Under the pieces are notes generated by a model. It had not been told where the DNA came from, searched no databases, and worked only from the letters and a program-made list of their open reading frames with translations. Position numbers and translations under genes: made by a program. DNA of 64,000 nt from Butyriboletus loyo (taxonomy: Eukaryota > Basidiomycota > Agaricomycetes > Boletales > Boletaceae): positions 24,641 through 88,640 of the forward strand of contig JBBPSI010000105.1 in NCBI GenBank assembly GCA_038093515.1, read 5' to 3'. Below are positions 1-11,121 of this stretch, one piece after another. Numbering within the stretch: position 1 is the stretch's first letter; the number at the start of each line of letters is the position of its first letter.

Positions 1-713
1 GGGTTGGGAGAACCGCTTTCTCTTTGACAGTTTGGGCGGCGATTTCCGTGGCGATGGTGGCTTTTCTGACAGGGTAAGCTTCCCTTGCTGAAGCGTCTAC
101 TTGCTTCTTCCAGAGCTTGGCGATCTTGGAGTCTGGGTCCAAGTCAAGGTACCGTACCAGGTATTGTTGAGCGATTGCCCAAGGGGAGTCATGTCGGGGC
201 TTCTTTATTTGATCTGGGAGATCGATGTGGCCAGTGGCCCAATCTATTACCGGGTTTGCTTCTCGTAGCCACGGTAATCCCAGGATCATGTTTTCTTTTC
301 CTATGTTGAGGACCAGGAAGCTCTGTTCCTCCTCGGTTTCTCCAATCCTGATGGAGATGGTGACCTTGTGTCGTATGACTCCTCCTTGGTTATTTGACCT
401 GTCCACGTTTTGGGCACTAAGTGGCTTGGGTAGCCGTTCCATCGGCAGTTTCTTTCGCTTCACTAGATCGCGATCTATGAAGCATCCGCTTGCGCCACTG
501 TCCACCAGGGCGAATGTGTCGACGATTTGTCCCCCTTCATGTGCGAATAGTGATACTGGAACTCGAATTGATTGCGCATGGGGATTCGATAAAACTACAG
601 GGGCGATTACATGGAGAGGTGAAGACGTCGAAACTTCCCTCTCTTCTAAAAATCCTTCGGCCAAGCTTCGGCCACCTTGGTTGCTGCGACGGGCAGCCTT
701 TCTTCATCTTCAT
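1..713 (-). CDS. Ty3/gypsy pol, 5' part (aspartic protease region), runs off the window
   Basis: On the minus strand an open frame runs from about 713 to the window edge with no stop. It holds an aspartic protease active site (ALVDSGASGC, near 500) followed by a typical retropepsin tail with the motif ILGLPWL near 270, which fits Ty3/gypsy retroelements. Reverse transcriptase would lie beyond position 1. The frame is -1 relative to the upstream gag and overlaps its end, so expression would need ribosomal slippage near the gag TAG at 646-648. The element is truncated only by the window, so completeness cannot be judged. The gag of this copy has a nonsense codon, so the element is probably inactive. 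Confidence 0.8.
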
Positions 714-1638
714 TGAAGCATGCCTTGAGCACGTTCAGGACATCGTCCTGCTGGGTGCCTCGACCTTTCAACTCAGACAAGTAGTCGATGAGTGGGGAGG
801 GCTTTGGTTCGGGGGGTGTGACGACGGCGGCGCGTGCGCACTGAGGGTTGCGAGGGGGACGAGGAGGTGGTCCTTGGGAGTTCTGTCCATTGCGTGGGGG
901 GCGAGGGTGGTTGGTGGAGCGGCAGCCGACTTGGTGGCATATGAAGCACTTGTTCTGCTTCATGTACTCTGCGCGTTGTACAGGAGTAAGTCGGACGGCG
1001 TCTACGTCCATGGTGTTGGGGTCCCTTCGGTTGGACGAGGGCTTGGAGGAGGAGAAGGTGGGAATGTAGTGCTTCCCTGCGCGGAGGTCGTCGATGCGTT
1101 TGTGCTGGGCATGGAAGGCAGAGGTTTTCTCGGCCCATCCGGCGAGCGTGGTGGGGGGTTTCTCGCAAGAGAGAACGGATTCTGCGAGGCGGGGGTCGAG
1201 TCCACGAATGAACCACTCGATGAGAGCCTTCTCATCAGAGATCCCAGACTTGGCGGCGAGGAGCTGGAACTCCGTGACATAGGTGTCGTAGCCGTCCTTG
1301 CGGTTGGCTTTGTTCTGGGTGAGGTTCCCCAGATCAATTCTGGCACTCTCTCCTACGTCAAAGGGGTGGAAGACTCTTTGGAAGTCCTCGCAGACCGTTG
1401 TAAACTCTTTTTGTCGTTCTGTGGGGTGTCCATCTAGGAGAAGGCCCATCCATCCTTCAGAGAATGTCTTTCCTTTCCCTTCACTCATTTTCATGAGGAG
1501 GGCATTGATCTTTGATTTGTCGTCAGGGAAGGACGTCTGGTTGGCGTCGAAGTAGGTGCGCATGGCGAGGAGCCATCAGGAGGCATCCTCGTTGAGACCA
1601 GAGAAGTCCTTGGGGACGATGTTTTTCTTTTCTGACAT
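646..1638 (-). pseudogene. Ty3/gypsy gag with an internal TGA
   Basis: The frame starts at the ATG at 1638 (MSEKKN) and ends at the TAG at 646-648. It encodes a retrotransposon Gag: a helical capsid-like region (residues about 60-200, with motifs such as WFIRGLDPRLAESVL), then a basic linker and a zinc-knuckle-like patch CFICHQVGC near 910-960. An in-frame TGA at 1576-1578 separates the first 20 codons from the rest. The related plus-strand copy has sense codons at this place, so this looks like a disabling mutation. A proline/glutamate/aspartate-rich stretch upstream of the ATG is also open, so the true start may lie further 5'. No introns are evident. Confidence 0.8.
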
Positions 1639-2025
1639 GTCGTTGTCGTTGTCGTCTGGGAAGTTGGTGGGTGGGTAGTACGGTGGGGATGGGGAGCGGG
1701 AGACGTGGGGGGTTCTGTCAAGCCAGTCGCTGTTGTATCCGTCGTCACTGGGTGCCTGTTCAGATTCCTGCCCTAGACCCTGGTCCTCGGGTTGGTAAGA
1801 GGGTTCGGGGTCAGACTGGGGCAGAGGGTCTGGCTGGGGCTGAGGGTCTGGCTGGGCAGGAGAGTGTGGCGGCGATGGGTTGTCAACGACAATGGGTTCC
1901 GGTTCAGGAGAGGGAACACGGAAAGAACGACCGACGCGTCTTGATTGTGGGATGGAAATGGTGGGCGAGAGGGGAGGGCGGCTTTACTGCTGAGAAGCAG
2001 AAGCGAGGTGAAGATCTAGTTCTTT

Positions 2026-2452
2026 TGTTACGCTGGGCGCTAACAACTAGAACACTGAGGCGGCACTCTGGAGTAGCCACAGGACTCTGGAGACGATTCT
2101 GGAAGAAGTCTCAGACTATGTCTTAGTGCACACACTAAGAGTCTGGAAGAGAACTAATTGCTAGCAGGTATCTGCGTAGAACTAGATAGAGTACATGGGT
2201 GTAAAGACCGAGTCTTTATACTACTGGGGTCTGCGCACAGACCATGTTCCTAATCGGGTCGCGAGAGCGAAAATACAAATGAGGAAGGAGTACTCTAGAA
2301 GATTCTGGAGTATGAAAGAAAGCGTGTCCGTGCGCGAGAAATGATGACTAAGCTAGAACGGTTTGTACCGTTCAAAAGGCACTAGCAAAAGGCTAGGCGA
2401 ATGAAGTAGTCCAAGTGGTAGTGGAGAGAAAAAGTATACCACTACCGTAACA
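2026..2452 (-). repeat. 5' LTR of the minus-strand gypsy element (427 bp)
   Basis: Bounded by TGTTACG and GTAACA, that is TG...CA ends. It is adjacent to the gag leader on the low-coordinate side. It matches the LTRs at 54,786-55,212 and 55,414-55,841 in sequence and length (427-428 bp). The same bases (AAAGAACTAGATCTTCACC) follow the LTR on the gag side in both gypsy copies, so that segment should contain the primer-binding site, though I could not match it to a specific tRNA. Confidence 0.85.
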
Positions 2453-2631
2453 AAACCTTTGGCAGCTCTTTGTGTAGAGCTGCAATTGTAGTAACCAAGG
2501 TGGTTGTTGCTGGTTTAGACTTTTAAAAGAGAGGGTGTTGATCTTCCACATATGCAATAAATATTGCAGTTGGTTTGGGTTGGATCCATTCACCTCCAAA
2601 GCAGCAAGTTCTGTACAAGATGCTTGCATCA
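2453..2631. other. short spacer between two LTRs
   Basis: 179 bp of AT-rich sequence. No open frame or motif I can support. It is the original genomic DNA between the gypsy 5' LTR and the solo LTR. Confidence 0.5.
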
Positions 2632-3879
2632 TGTTATGCTTGGCGCTAACAATGAGAACTCTGAGGCGGCACTCTGGAGTAGCCACAGGACTCTGGAGAT
2701 GATTCTGGAGAAGTCTCAGACTATGTCTTAGTGCGCACACTAAGAGTCTGGAAGAGAACTAATTGCTAGCAGGTGACTGCATAGAACTAGATAGTGTTAC
2801 GCTGGAGTGCGAAACAACTAGCAGCGAGCGCTTGAATAGGGGCTCGAGCCTAATCGGGAAGATGGCCGACTCGCGTAGACGACGCTATCGGGCTTCTGCA
2901 GAGCAAGTGTCGGCGAGATGTCGTATGGTGGCGACCAGACGAGATCGAGCTGAAGCTTATCGGCTCTATCGGCAGATGGGGTATAAGCTAGATTGCTAGG
3001 CACTTGGTAGATGCGTAGAATTAGCTAGAGAAATCGTACTACTCTAAGTACGAGTATATATACTGGTGGGTATCGTGCACAGACCGAGCTGTGCGTGGCA
3101 GCGAGGGCAAAGGGCTATGAGTCCGTCCGAGTCATAGCGGCGAAGAAGAAGCGGCAAAGTGCCGGTAACGAGGGAGCGAAGCTCCGAGCAAGATGGCGAC
3201 ATCGTCAGCGAATAGGAAGAGCTGAAGGCGAAGTGACGATGTCCATGAGGCGAGCCCCACAGGGCGAAGGGTGCGCGAACGGCGGAGCCCTTGGATACGG
3301 GTCTCGACGCGAAGGTACTGACGCGTCGTAATCTAGTCACGTGCTAGTCACGTGATGTAAGAAATGTCATTGGTCAAATAAAGAGGGACGCGACAGCTCA
3401 GCTGAAGGTCCGGCCCGACGGGGCGAGAAGACAGGGGCTATCTCGGTGCAACGGCACAGAGACTCGCAGGAGCAACCGGGGAAGTGGATAACGTCCACTA
3501 GGCGACTAAGGAGCGGGCGATGGGCGGCATCGCAAGGCGGCGGGGGCGGCGGGGACGCGTAAGCGTGGGAAAACGAGTGGCGGGGTACGCTTAGGGGTAA
3601 AACTGTAACAGATAGTGTACATGGCTGTAAAGACTGGGTCTTTATACTACTGAGGTCTGCGCACAGACCATGCCCCCTAATCAGGTCGCGAGAGTAAAAG
3701 TACAAATGAGGAAAAGATACTCTAGAACATTCCGGAGTATGAAGGAAAGCGCGTCCGTGCACGAGAGATGATGACTAAGCTAAAATGGTTGGTACCGTTC
3801 AAAGAGAACTAGCAGCAAGCTAGGTGAATGAAGTAGTCCAAGTGGTAGTGGATGGAAAAAGTATACCACTACCATAACA
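2632..3879 (-). repeat. solo LTR of the gypsy family, split by a second solo LTR
   Basis: The two pieces, 2632-2794 and 3616-3879, add up to 427 bp, the exact length of the intact family LTR at 2026-2452. The outer flanks are a perfect 5-bp target duplication, CATCA, at 2627-2631 and 3880-3884. The interruption is the 816-bp LTR at 2795-3610. No internal element sequence remains, so this is a solo LTR left by LTR-LTR recombination. Confidence 0.92.
2795..3610. repeat. nested solo LTR of a different family (816 bp)
   Basis: Starts TGTTACGCTGGAGTGCG and ends AAAACTGTAACA. It is flanked by the 5-bp target duplication GATAG (2790-2794 and 3611-3615) inside an older solo LTR. Only the outermost bases resemble the host LTR. 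It contains a TATA-like stretch (GAGTATATATACTGG) near 3049-3063, a candidate core promoter. Small open frames here (for example 2763-2999) are not credible genes. Confidence 0.9.
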
Positions 3880-3884
3880 CATCA

Positions 3885-4774
3885 TCTCACTCCAGCCTCA
3901 CTAATTCTAATTGATTTGTACTACTATATGTCTTACACTATATTTTCTTGATAATGCTATGAGTTTCTGATAACATTGTATGCCCTCTGACGCACAGTAA
4001 TCAGTGAATAGTATTGAATGTCATATTGTTTATTGGTTAGCTGATATGCAGTGATTGGTGTCCCTCCACCAAAACCTTCCTAATGTAGTAACTTAGTAAG
4101 CAGCCATCAAAATCCGGCTATAGTTGAAGCATAAACGTCCGGCTTTCCATATAGTGCTATGTCAGCTACAAAGGTGTGCAGTGCGCCAAATATTTTTTAC
4201 AGATGGCCCCTGGCTATCCTAGACCAATAAACATTCCATTCATCAGACTCAAAGCAATTGTTGTTACTTTCCCCAACCTCCATCACATGCATGTTTATTC
4301 CCAATTGACTATTATGGTGTTCGTCCACCTTCCAAGTCTGGCTCATCACACAGATTGATGGAGTTTCATTGTATGTGTCCGACGCACAGTGTAGCGTTTC
4401 CATCTCATACACCCTTTTTCCAGTATGTTCTTGCAACTGTGGGTGGCAGATCGACCACTAACGATTTGGATGCCAGAGACATCCATGGACACGATGCCCA
4501 GGGGCCAGTCACGTTTACCCCATTGTACATTATACAGAATGGCAACACCACCTCAGGACGCTAGGAATCAAAATGGATAGGAATTCTGCCCTTTGAAAGG
4601 ATGTGAAAAAAATACGTGAGTGGCATAGTGTCAAAGGAAGGTTGTCTAATATCCTGCAGAGATAACGTACAAAGCAGAACCTGGTCTACATATGGCGTAC
4701 ACAAAATGTCCAAGAGCGGGCACAGCATAAGAGGATGTATACATGGCGTCGATTACCCAATCCGACTGAAGAGT
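3885..4774. other. gene-free stretch
   Basis: About 890 bp with AT-rich sequence up to about 4,600 and no protein I can support. Open frames of 60-80 codons occur on both strands but lack coherent composition, splice logic or repeats elsewhere in the window. Confidence 0.4.
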
Positions 4775-5723
4775 TCAGAGGCCACCCCGCCGCCTTTTAG
4801 CCTTGCTCCGCGAAGCCCCCAAGAAACATCCGTCATTCGGCCCGCCAAAGTCGGGCTGTCGAGAAAGCATGGCACGCCTATCTGCTTCGACGTCTCGCAG
4901 TGTCCGCTTCGGATGACGCGGCGAAAGCACGATGCCAAGGCCGGTATAGTGCACCACGTCGACCTGCGCGCGAGGGGTCAGTCAACAACCAAGGGCCACA
5001 GCGCAAACGACCATTCCACTGGGCACTCGAAGCTCAAGTACTTACCGGCGTCGACACCGAATCCGACACGTGTGTGCCCCTGCCACCTCGCCAAACGTTG
5101 GGACTGTACGTACACGACACCGAATTCGCAAACGTCATCGCTTTCATCCCACCCTCGTCCTCTGGCAACGGTATCGGTCGCCACCGCGGTGCACCAGGCA
5201 CCGGCCCTTGGATCGGGAGCGGCAGATCACACGCGTCTGAGTTGTCGACGTTTACATTCGAGCCGAGCCCGAGCCAGAGGGGTGACAAGTCGCAAATCGT
5301 CAGTGGCTGCTTCCGCACGACGACCTCGGGTGAACAATTTTTCAGCGCCAACACCAGACGTGTAGGCGTACCCCCGTGTTCTGCGTTCGCGTCCAACTCG
5401 GCCTCTTCCAACTTGGTCTCGCGGGACCCCCACACCAGACTGTCCAAGTCGGGGAGTAGCTGGACAGAGGCAGCCGAGACGATGCTGCTAGTAGGCCATA
5501 CAGCGCACGCCTTGGACGTGTCGACATGGAGACCAGCGCGGTAGGCACGCCGTTTGGCATGGTGCGTTGGATGTTGTGTGTGACGGCACTGGTGGGCGAT
5601 TTGGTTGTATCGCGCGTTGGTGTGACGGAGTCGTTGGACGAGCTGAGCGAAGATGGGGATGGAGAAGGATGGCTGGGACATGGTCGCGGTGGACATGGAG
5701 AGATGTGAACGGTGGACGGGCAT
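4775..5723 (-). CDS. hypothetical protein, two exons
   Basis: Exon 1 5723-5046 and exon 2 4963-4775 join in phase 0 across an 82-nt intron with a strong donor (GTAAGT) and a GCGCAG acceptor, giving 288 residues. The frame stays open through the splice and ends in a basic tail (SKAKRRRGGL). A second methionine at 5696 could be the real start. I recognise no domain: the middle is acidic and the C-terminal exon has the phrase YTGLGIVLSPRHPKRTLRD. A long plus-strand frame overlaps (4,900-5,544) but has no supporting splice signal. The family is unknown to me. Confidence 0.5.
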
Positions 5724-6212
5724 GAGATTGATCGATGGGGAGATGAGGCAAAGATGATGGTGTGTAGATTAGAATGCTGTGCTGATTAACCGACTGTAAA
5801 GGAGTATGCAAAAAAATCTATATCATGGGGTGGGTGCCAGACAGCGAAACAAGTCGAGCAGGATGACATATTTATACTACGGTATCGGCTCAAGCTGGGG
5901 ACAAAATGGGGCTATGTACGTGTTATGGGTGCAACATCTGATGGAAAAATGAGTTGGACGTGAGCTTCTTGTTCCCTGCCATGTTGCTTTGTGGGCGCAG
6001 TGTGTTGTTCCGAAAACGGAAGAACCTGATCGACGTCGTTCACGTGATCACGTACGGTCGTCAACACGAGGCAGTCAGTGGGTGCACATTGACAGAGCGT
6101 GTAGCAACGCATACGAGTTACAGTATGCCTGCACTTGCACTTGCACACAAGATTGGCAAGTTCGCCATCGTGCCTAACTGCATCTGGACTCATCACGGAT
6201 CACTGATTGTTG
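5724..6212. other. intergenic region upstream of two divergent genes
   Basis: About 490 bp between the start of the minus-strand hypothetical gene and the start of RPA12 on the plus strand, so it should contain both promoters. Open frames here (for example 5954-6355 +) run through the RPA12 exons in the wrong frame. I see no reliable TATA box. Confidence 0.4.
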
Positions 6213-6776
6213 ATGCCAGGGTCTCTCCTCTTCTGTCCCAACTGTGGAACCCTTCTCGCCTTGCCACAGGGCGACGAGCATATCGTGACTTGCGAACAAT
6301 GCCATCACGAAGAACCCGCGTCTTGTACGTCGTTTCGATCACACGAGCCGTCTGATGGTGACACAAATCCAAGCCTATGAGAACACAGAAATCATCACCC
6401 GCTCTCACCCGGATGCATTCCCATCCGCGCTAAGACAAAAACGCAAGACCCAAACAAAGATCCATCAAGGCAAAGTCTTACCCAAGGTATGCCATCACAC
6501 GTCCACCCATCCAGGGCATGTCGTTCAAAACATTCAGGTGACTGAAAAATGTCCCGCGTGTGGACATCTCGAAGCATTCTACGAAGAGAAACAGGTGTGT
6601 CCATAGATAACGTGTCCCATCACCAAAGGTTCATCCATCACACAGATGCGTAGTGCAGACGAAGGGTCCACGATTCTCTACACCGTACGTCTCTGCTGCC
6701 CAGGGTATCGCTCCCTCTCTCACACATCTATTTCTAGTGCGTCTCTTGCAAACACGGGTGGCGGATCAACAACTGA
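6213..6776 (+). CDS. RPA12: DNA-directed RNA polymerase I subunit RPA12
   Basis: Five exons: 6213-6324, 6374-6486, 6538-6594, 6646-6684, 6738-6776. The introns are 49-53 nt and all phases agree, giving 119 residues, the usual size. The N-terminal zinc ribbon is CPNCG ... CEQCH. A linker (SHPDAFPSALRQKR) follows. The C-terminal TFIIS-type zinc ribbon is split over three exons: CPACGHLEA, then the acidic hairpin RSADEGST, then CVSCKHGW. In Pol I this subunit supports transcript cleavage and termination, with the acidic hairpin reaching the active centre in the nucleolus. The stop lies only 36 bp from the stop of the convergent OST5 gene. An additional upstream exon cannot be excluded, but the N-terminus as modelled matches the family. 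Confidence 0.93.
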
Positions 6777-6812
6777 AGGAGTGCTGCGCGGACTCAATGC
6801 CGGCCTTGTGCT

Positions 6813-7168
6813 CTACACGTTTACCCCTGCACTACAGAAAAGGGCAACCACACCAAAACCGCCGAGGATGCTCGCGAGTGATGCGACTGCACCTTCCCGG
6901 ATTGGGATACTGTCTTTTGGAAGGCTGTGAGAATAGATGAGTTACCAGAATACCGAGAGCGAATACGGGTGAACGGACATTGAAAAGTAGAATGTGAGCG
7001 CGAATGTAGAGACGAGGAGAACGAGCGCGATGTGTGGGAGGAGCGACGCGGCCACGTAGGGGGTGAAGGGGGGCAGTGATTTGTGCAAGGCCTTTGGGGC
7101 GTGGTGTGAGAGGGAGGGTCGGGTGTGGGTGGATATGTACGTACCTGAACAGCATCGTAATTGTCCAT
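6813..7168 (-). CDS. OST5: oligosaccharyltransferase subunit Ost5/TMEM258
   Basis: Three exons: 7168-7145, 7091-6979, 6924-6813. The 53- and 54-nt introns are in consistent phase and the second uses a GTCCGT donor. The product has 82 residues, close to the small size of the family. It has a short lumenal or cytosolic start (MDNYDAVQ), an FTPYV patch, a first membrane helix (about residues 22-45), a loop with LPKDSIPIREG, and a second helix ending GGFGVVALFCSAGV. Ost5 is a two-helix ER membrane subunit that stabilises the Stt3-Ost1 subcomplex for N-glycosylation. It is divergent from the Yop1-like gene, sharing a promoter region of 223 bp, and convergent with RPA12. Confidence 0.9.
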
Positions 7169-7310
7169 GTCGATGGCCTGGTAGTGGATGGAGGGGAGAC
7201 GGATTGGAGATGTTGTTGGCTTCGTTTTGACTGCCAAACATATGTCATCAACCCATATCAAACACGACCGCCCTCACCCAAGTTGCCCTCTTTCTCTGCC
7301 CATTCCCTTC

Positions 7311-7332
7311 CTGGTATATATATATAATCTCT
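7311..7332 (+). promoter_or_regulatory. TATA-like element upstream of the Yop1-like gene
   Basis: The run GGTATATATATATAATC lies about 60-80 bp before the chosen ATG at 7392, within a pyrimidine-rich leader. Its position suits a plus-strand core promoter in the 223-bp region shared with the divergent OST5 gene. Inference from sequence only. Confidence 0.4.
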
Positions 7333-7391
7333 CCCTCCCCAAGGTATACATCATGCACACCATGTTTTCATCCCTCTCATTGCGTTTCCAG

Positions 7392-8082
7392 ATGTCCGCA
7401 GCACAAAAGGTCCAGCAACACCCGGTGTTCATCCAGGCTCAGACCAAGGTCAACTACCACCTCAACCAGCTCGACAAAGAGGTCCGCACCCCCTCGTCCA
7501 TCCTCTTTTTTTCCGATTCTCACTACCCTCTTCCTCTTGGACAGCTTACAAAGTACCCAGTGCTGAACACGTTTGAGCATCACACACAAGTGCCCAAGAC
7601 ATTTTTGGCCATTGGCACTATCTTTCTTCTTGCCCTCTTCCACTTTATCAACCCTCTCGCCGCACCGGTCTCAAACCTCATCGGATGGGCGCTCCCAGCG
7701 TATCTCTCTTTTGAGGCCCTGAACCGCCCCACACCACAAGACGATGTCCAGTGGCTGACCTACTGGGTCATCTTTGGCTTTTTGAGTTTTGCAGAGAGCT
7801 TCGCGTTGGGGCTCATTCTCTACTATGTGCCGTGGTACTATGCGTTGAAGACGGTCTTTGTGCTGTGGCTTCAGCTGCCGAACGTCCGGGTGCGTGCGGA
7901 TGTTGTATATGATTGTTTTTATGCTTACTTTTCTCCGGAAATAGGGTGCTCAAGTCGTGTATGCCACCGTCCTGAAGCCTGTTTTGGCAAACGTCTCGGG
8001 ATGTTCCCGTGCTGTTGCGGCCACTGACACGGTGACCGCGGAAGGGCTGCGCGACCGCGTGAACACTGCCACTTCCGACTGA
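7392..8082 (+). CDS. YOP1: Yop1/REEP5/HVA22 family ER membrane-shaping protein
   Basis: Exons 7392-7481, 7545-7889, 7945-8082 (introns 63 and 55 nt, phase 0) give 190 residues, the family's usual length. The TB2/DP1/HVA22 domain is clear: LTKYPVLNTFEHHTQVPKTF, then hydrophobic hairpins with the signature PAYLSFEAL and the QWLTYWVIFGFLSFAE segment, followed by YYVPWYYALKTVFVLWLQLP. Yop1 proteins insert paired hairpins in the outer ER leaflet, curve tubules and interact with Rab/Yip1 proteins. An in-frame ATG at 7353 would add 13 residues. I chose 7392 because the family starts just before this sequence. The C-terminal exon is less conserved, as usual. Confidence 0.93.
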
Positions 8083-8864
8083 AGGGAGAACTGATTGCAA
8101 GTGATGTTTCGTTTTCCTTACCAATTTCGGCTCGTCTCCTTGGCCTTTTTTTTTGTCTCACTCGTTTGTGTCCGAGCGTCGATGACTGCTTCTTTATCCA
8201 CCATGTTGTAATGTCAGATTTATGACTTCACATAGACTTTTTTTTTCCGCTTTGATATGATACTCTCGACGCATGGTGGTCCGCGCGCACACTTGCGGTT
8301 GGACATGTGAAATCGGCTGGGATGGAGATGACGCCGGGTTTAGTCGGATCCATTGAATTGTGTGAACTCCTTCAAGTTGTCGGCGGTGTGCTATGTTTAT
8401 GTTGTTTCGGGACCGTGTCTGGTGTGCAGCCAATCTAGGAAGCCCGTGAGGAACCGTGGATTGAGTTCGCCTTTCCCCCACTGTAAGTTGTCTTGTTACA
8501 AGTTTGCAAGCAAAAACATGGTACGCATTCCACCAAAAGACGGAAGGGATGAGTCGCCCATTATGTCGAGTCTGGCTGGAGTCTGATCATCGCGTCAATA
8601 TAGTGCGACTCGCGTAACCTCGTCACTTTCAAGTTGAGTTACCAATAATGCACATTCCGTTCTCGACGCATTGTGGATGGTACATCCAACCCGTGCCGCA
8701 CTGCTTTGTCGATGCCTTGCTTAGTAGGTCTTGCTAGCACTTGATCCCTCCTTGAACTTGCATCTCGTGGCCAGCCTGCGACGTGGCAGTCACTGCTTTA
8801 CCGATCAGTCCTTCCTTGGCATCCTTGCTGACCCTCAATTTGTTTCGTATCTTCTCTAACGAGC
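8083..8864. other. gene-free stretch
   Basis: About 780 bp between the Yop1-like gene and the first copy of the eight-exon gene family. No supported coding sequence or repeat. It should hold the YOP1 terminator and the ancestral promoter of the relic downstream. Confidence 0.4.
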
Positions 8865-11121
8865 ATGACGACCTACGTAGAGCTCATCAGGCGAGATGTC
8901 TATTGTCACGAGTCCTCCGAGGACGCGTCACTATGGCCACCCTCCGTCTCGCAGTTCGTCCAGTCACTGCGGGACGAGCTAAAGTTACCTCATTGGTTGA
9001 AATCAGTAAGTTTCGGGACGTTCGGACTTTCGAGGCGTTGATGTTGCCTTCTGAACAAGGGTCCGATCCTGTCTGCCAATGCGCGCGTGACCGATCTGCT
9101 CGATCACCTTCGGGCGTCAGGAGACCTGTCTATTGTTGACCTCTGGGACAGTATGGACAAGATCATCGACAAGGACACGGAGCAACGACAGCACGTCGTG
9201 TTTAATACCGCGCTCACTGACTGCGCCAGGATTCGGGCAGTCGTCGAAACGGAGAACCTAACGAGGACACCGTACCCAAAGGAGTCGTTCCTCGTCATCC
9301 TCGTGCGGAATGCTATTTTGGATGCACATGCGCGACTCTCTTCGCTGTGCGTCTCCTCGTCTTTGTGGAATTTCGTGCTACTCATGTGGCTTGTTTGTCC
9401 AGGGAGGACGTCCCAGTCATTCTTCCTCGACATTTCAGCGGGGAAGCAATTCCGATTCTGAACTACATGACCAAGAGTTTCCATGTGCCACTGGTCATTT
9501 CAATTTGCGAGGAGATGCCTGTGGCAGAGCGTGGGTCCGATTTCGAACTTCAACCCAGCGACGACAACGACAGCGACGACAACGACAACGACGACGACGA
9601 TTCTAGCAACGAATCCGAATTATTCAATCACTCCCCCCCACCATGTCCGAGTTCCTTGACGCTTGTGAAAGACCCAAGACACTCGAGGAAGTCGAGGAAG
9701 AGCAGGAAGAAAGTCCTCTTTCGCCACGATTCGAGGCGTACTTTCTTGCGTTCCCCCCGTCTGCAACTCCACCGTCTATTTGCCACATCTCTATTCTGTG
9801 CATGGCCGACGAGGAACAACTCCCGGTGTTGATGTCTAGCTTGCTCTATCAGCGGTGTGTGTGGCACATTCCCGATCCGTTGATCGGGGTGGAGTTCTCA
9901 AAGTATCATACGATTATCAGATTATTCGTTGGGTGGCTCGACGAAGATGTGTCCTCTGACCGTGTTCTGGTGAGTGGTTTGACAGTTCTTGTTCAACAAC
10001 TGATCTCAGTCCTCTCGTTCAGCCACGGGTTCACCTTGCGGAGATTGATACCCCATTCACGCTTGATTTATCATCACCCTCGGTGGCTCTTATCGTCTCT
10101 CGGCTGCTTTTGAGCCTAGAACCGCATATATCTGGTATCCGTGGTGCTGCCAGACACTCTGTGGGTACGGTCTTTAGCGAGACGGTGTCACATTCGTCGT
10201 TCTCTTGGCGGATCGATACGGATGCCCATGAGGAAGATTCGACCTCCATTCCGGGGACCAAGAACATCCGAGAGATGGTTCTCCAGTGGGCCGAGAATCA
10301 ACCATCTTAAAGAGAGTCACGAGTGAGTGCTGCCCTCACCGATCCCTTGATTCAGTTGTCTTCGTCTCGATGTATGGCTTGAGCAATTTACCCCTCACCT
10401 GACGTCGCGGAATTTGATACGCATATCCTGACGTTCTACCTGACTCTGGTTTTGTTTTGTATCCCGTAGACCTGGTTCCTTAGCATTTGCAGCACTCTCG
10501 CGGCAGCCGACTACTAAACTTGTATTGTAAGATCGATTCATTCTTGCATCGATTTACAGTTTGATGTGCAAGTTCGACGTCTCCCTCGATGGATCGATCC
10601 AAAGAGAAGGATACAGCTGGTTAAATCCGTGGGTCACCTGGGTGAGGAAATAACCCTCGTTTGATCGATGGATCATGCAGCGAATTTGACGTACCAAACG
10701 AAGATACGATCGGCGTCCCGACTCCTCTTTCGTGTTCCGAGTGAGTGTGTTCAACAAGGAACATGCAGTGTCTTCGCGCACCATAACTGCCATGTAGATG
10801 GGCTGTGGTCACCAGATCCTACAGTCCTCGAGTTGGTGTACAGATCAATGGACCTATTGTAGTTTTACCAGCTGCTGTGGTTCGGGACGACTACGTGCGT
10901 AGCCCGTTACTTTCATTTCTTCGGCGGTTCGTCTACATGTTTGAGCGGTTAGTGGAAAGGCTGGACATCTCGACGCCACTCGGAGCTTGGCACGATACTC
11001 TGTCGCCTCACGCAAAATCATGCTAAAAGTCAGAGAGAATCTGTCCGCTTCCTTGCTCAACCAAGGCAGCCTCAGCCAGTTGGAACGATGGATATCACCA
11101 GAAGGCCACATTAAGGGCTAA
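8865..11121 (+). pseudogene. copy A of the eight-exon gene family, degraded
   Basis: Exon 1 (8865-9005) and exon 2 (from 9060) align with the intact copies, and here the first intron has a canonical GTAAGT donor. Exon 3 carries a run of acidic residues (about 9,560-9,600, mostly D with N and S) absent from the others. It then loses one base near 9,642 in a C-rich run, shifting frame. The exon 4 equivalent ends at a stop near 10,308. All of exons 5 and 6 and most of exon 7 are missing, replaced by about 500 bp of unrelated sequence. Homology resumes at about 10,830 (GPIVVLPAAVVRDD) and continues into a damaged exon 8 that also lacks about 24 nt near 11,027. It is non-functional as a full protein. 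Confidence 0.75.

Noticed and set aside
1671..2126. 151-codon plus-strand ORF
   Set aside because: Antisense to the gypsy gag leader and LTR. The related copy at 55-56 kb shows this is element sequence.
4900..5544. 214-codon plus-strand ORF
   Set aside because: It overlaps the minus-strand hypothetical gene, which has a strong donor, an acceptor and an in-phase second exon. The plus frame has none.
5954..6606. Plus-strand ORFs of 133 and 83 codons
   Set aside because: They cross RPA12 exons and introns in wrong or mixed frames. The five-exon RPA12 model explains the conserved zinc-ribbon residues.
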